From Rhodococcus sp. UNC23MFCrub1.1 (lineage in GTDB: Bacteria; Actinomycetota; Actinomycetes; Mycobacteriales; Mycobacteriaceae): a DNA stretch of 64,000 nucleotides. Shown piece after piece: positions 62,178 to 64,000 of the stretch. A model generated the notes under the pieces. That model was not told where the DNA came from. It saw only the letters and a program-made list of their open reading frames with translations, and did no database searches. Made by a program: the position numbers and the translations under genes. The stretch is taken from NCBI RefSeq assembly GCF_000686025.1, contig NZ_JMLQ01000001.1:558001-622000 (forward strand). Direction: 5' to 3'. Positions within the stretch are counted from its first letter, which is position 1; each line of letters opens with the position of its first letter.

Positions 62178-62423
62178 ATGAGTGAGACCGACATCTACGC
62201 GAAGATCAAGGACCTGGTCGACACCGAGCACGAGTTGCGTTCGCGCACCGAAGCAGGCGAGCTCGATCCGAGCGAGGAGCGGGCGCAGCTCGACCAGCTC
62301 GAGAAAGCACTCGACCAGTGCTGGGACCTGCTGCGTCAGCGGCGCGCCAAGAAGGACGCCGGACTCTCCCCCGACGACGCCGAGGCGCAGTCCGTCTCAC
62401 AGGTCGAGAACTACCTGCAGTAG
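62178..62423 (+). CDS. DUF2630 small protein
   Basis: 81-aa charged helical protein: SETDIYAKIKDLVDTEHELR, then EERAQLDQLEKALDQCWDLLRQRRA, then DAEAQSVSQVENYLQ. DUF2630 is common in actinobacteria and of unknown function; the heptad pattern suggests a helical hairpin. ATG 62178 with GAGGTGAG upstream is chosen; GTG 62133 would overlap the acyltransferase. Its TAG abuts the SDR gene on the opposite strand. Confidence 0.85.
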   Translation: MSETDIYAKIKDLVDTEHELRSRTEAGELDPSEERAQLDQLEKALDQCWDLLRQRRAKKDAGLSPDDAEAQSVSQVENYLQ

Positions 62424-63176
62424 CTAGACGAGCCCGTCCGTGAGTCGACGAGGGAGCACGCGCAACACGACGTCGATCGCCTTCCAGGTGAGGCCCGGCA
62501 GCGCGGAGCGCGTGACCTCCTTCTCGATGGCCGCGACCATCGCGGAGACGCCGTTGTCGAGTGAGGACATCAGTCGACCGGCGTCTCCGGCGCGGGAGGA
62601 CATGTCGGTGGCGACATATCCGGGCAGAACCGTGGTGACCGCGATGGGTGTGCGGCGGAGTTCGGCGACCAGCGCCTCGCCGAGTGCCGAGACTCCCGCC
62701 TTCGATGCGGAGTACACAGCCTTGGATCCGGGTAGTCCGCGATCGGCACTCACCGACGACACGAGGACGAGGTGACCGGCATTCTGCTCACGGAACACCG
62801 CCAGCGCTGCCTCGACCTGGGACACCACTCCGACGAAGTTGGTGCGTGCGGTCTCGAGGTTGGCGTCCGCGCGGCCGGTGCCGAGCCTCGCGCCCTTCCC
62901 GAGACCGGCGTTCACGATCACGCGGTCGAGCCCGCCGAGTGTCTCCCGCAGCGCGTCGATCCCCGACACCACCGACTCGTGATCCGTCACGTCCATCGCG
63001 GTGACCGCCACGGTGATGTCCGGATGCCGGGCGGTGAGCTCGGCGCGCAGAGCCTCGAGCCTGTCCACCCGCCGGGCACACAGCCCCACGTCGCGGCCCA
63101 TCGCCGCGAACCGCCGCGCCATCTCCTCGCCCAGACCCGAACTGGCCCCGGTGATCACGATCTTCTGTCTCCCCAT
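62424..63176 (-). CDS. Short-chain dehydrogenase/reductase
   Basis: 250-aa classical SDR, position of Rv0945. Cofactor fingerprint TGASSGLG (residues about 9-16), NAGLGKG, the catalytic Ser in VSSVSADRG, and Y-x3-K in YSASKAGVSALG. It prefers NADP by the ARR at the end of the second strand (LCARRVDRL). The substrate is unknown. ATG 63176 is the likely start; 63197 would add seven residues. It is divergent from the FAD enzyme (47-bp gap). Confidence 0.92.
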   Translation of the reverse strand: MGRQKIVITGASSGLGEEMARRFAAMGRDVGLCARRVDRLEALRAELTARHPDITVAVTAMDVTDHESVVSGIDALRETLGGLDRVIVNAGLGKGARLGTGRADANLETARTNFVGVVSQVEAALAVFREQNAGHLVLVSSVSADRGLPGSKAVYSASKAGVSALGEALVAELRRTPIAVTTVLPGYVATDMSSRAGDAGRLMSSLDNGVSAMVAAIEKEVTRSALPGLTWKAIDVVLRVLPRRLTDGLV

Positions 63177-63223
63177 CGGGCACACACTAGCCACCACGAC
63201 CCACTCAGAACTCTGGAGGATCA

Positions 63224-64000
63224 GTGAGCGACAGCAGCACCGACGAGTACGACGTCATCGTGATCGGCGGAGGGCCCGTCGGCGAGAACGCGGCGCAGTA
63301 CGCGATCGCGGGCAGTGATCGCACTGCCGCCATCGTCGAGCACGAACTGGTGGGCGGTGAGTGCTCGTACTGGGCCTGCATGCCCAGCAAGGCGTTGCTC
63401 CTGCCCGCCTCCGTGCTGAACCAGGCCCGAGCGATGCCCGGGGTCCGCGAGATCGTCGGCGACGCGCGACTCGACGTCGACGCGGTGTTCGCCCGCCGCG
63501 AGAGCTTCACCCACGGGCTCGACGACTCCTCCCAGGTGTCGTGGGCCGAGGGCGCGAACATCCACGTCGTGCGCGGTCACGGCCGGGTGTCCGGCGAGCG
63601 CGAGGTGACAGTGGGCGATCGGGTCCTGCGCGCTCGGCACGCGGTGGTCCTCGCGACCGGCACCACGGCCACGGTGCCGCCGATTCCCGGACTGCGCGAA
63701 GCACTTCCGTGGACGTCCCGCGATTCGACCAACCTGCACGAGGTGCCGGAGCGGATCATCGTGATCGGCGGGGGCGTGGTCGCCTGCGAGTCGGCGACAT
63801 GGTTGCTGGCCCTCGGCGCCGAGGTCACGATGATCGTGCGCGGAACCTCGCTGCTGGCCGGATCGGAGCCGTTCGCCGGGGCGGCGGTGGCCGACGCTCT
63901 GACCGCCGCGGGTGCGCGCATCCTGTTCGAGTCGCAGGTCGCCACGGTGTCGCGGCCCGACGCGCAGGACACCGGGTACGGCCACCTCCACGGTGGGCCC
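63224..64000 (+). CDS. Pyridine nucleotide-disulfide oxidoreductase, 3-prime truncated
   Basis: First 259 codons of a FAD/NAD(P)H flavoenzyme; the gene continues outside the window. GTG 63224 has GGAGGA upstream. FAD motif DVIVIGGGPVGENAAQYA, redox disulfide CSYWAC (Cys-x4-Cys, as in mercuric/lipoamide family), ATG motif VVLATGTTATVPP and the NAD fingerprint IIVIGGGVVACESAT. The dimer domain is missing. It could be a lipoamide dehydrogenase relative or a Mer-type reductase; the CSYWAC sequence departs from CxNxGC. Confidence 0.9.
   Translation, partial: MSDSSTDEYDVIVIGGGPVGENAAQYAIAGSDRTAAIVEHELVGGECSYWACMPSKALLLPASVLNQARAMPGVREIVGDARLDVDAVFARRESFTHGLDDSSQVSWAEGANIHVVRGHGRVSGEREVTVGDRVLRARHAVVLATGTTATVPPIPGLREALPWTSRDSTNLHEVPERIIVIGGGVVACESATWLLALGAEVTMIVRGTSLLAGSEPFAGAAVADALTAAGARILFESQVATVSRPDAQDTGYGHLHGGP

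Overview
The window comes from the chromosome of a high-GC, mycolic-acid-type actinobacterium, most probably Rhodococcus or a close relative. Base composition is high-GC throughout, GTG/TTG starts and TGA/ATG stop-start couplings are common, and some genes appear leaderless. From memory of the Mycobacterium tuberculosis map (not searched), the order of conserved blocks follows Rv0944-Rv0983: mprA-mprB-pepD, rpmF, the AAA/VWA pair, purH-purN, a PerM-like DUF6350 membrane protein, the 34 kDa antigen homologue, sucC-sucD, an M23 peptidase, uvrD1, chorismate mutase, pgi and an SDR. Accessory blocks are inserted between these core segments.

Layout. 1-2668: the envelope-stress system mprA-mprB-pepD, with pepD cut by the window edge. 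2728-6144: a secreted lipase, then two genes whose promoters carry near-consensus LexA (SOS) boxes in the same geometry: an undescribed 79-aa protein and a DUF222/HNH nuclease of the 13E12 family. A 38-aa membrane peptide lies between them. 6207-19958: a secreted glycoside hydrolase, a GAF protein and a Wzx/Wzy-type polysaccharide locus (initiating phosphotransferase, polymerase, three glycosyltransferases, flippase, chain-length protein, acyltransferase, secreted lipase). 19960-27448: zwf, an L,D-transpeptidase, a histidine kinase-receiver-ANTAR fusion, a DUF1992 protein and a KhtT/KhtU-like K+/H+ antiporter pair.

27466-30327 is a zinc-starvation ribosome locus. Cysteine-depleted L32, L31B, L28, L33, S14 and S18 are encoded around a CobW/COG0523-type protein, with two palindromic boxes in the divergent promoter region. 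30359-41233 holds an AEC transporter, a lipoprotein, the AAA/VWA chaperone pair, a glutathione peroxidase, purH-purN (purN apparently starting at CTG), the PerM-like protein and the glycine/glutamine-rich 34 kDa antigen homologue. 41333-47920 is an accessory island: an organosulfur pair (SfnG and a DszC-like monooxygenase), a second 13E12 HNH protein, a WYL regulator divergent from a glyoxalase-fold gene, and a quinone-reductase-like enzyme.

48011-64000 returns to core genes: sucC-sucD, a polytopic membrane protein, an M23 peptidase, uvrD1, chorismate mutase, gabD, pgi, then a crotonase-acyltransferase pair, DUF2630, an SDR and a truncated FAD disulfide oxidoreductase. I see no tRNA, rRNA, CRISPR array or insertion sequence, and no gene-free stretch longer than 300 bases. 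All calls come from reading the sequence; none was checked by database search.
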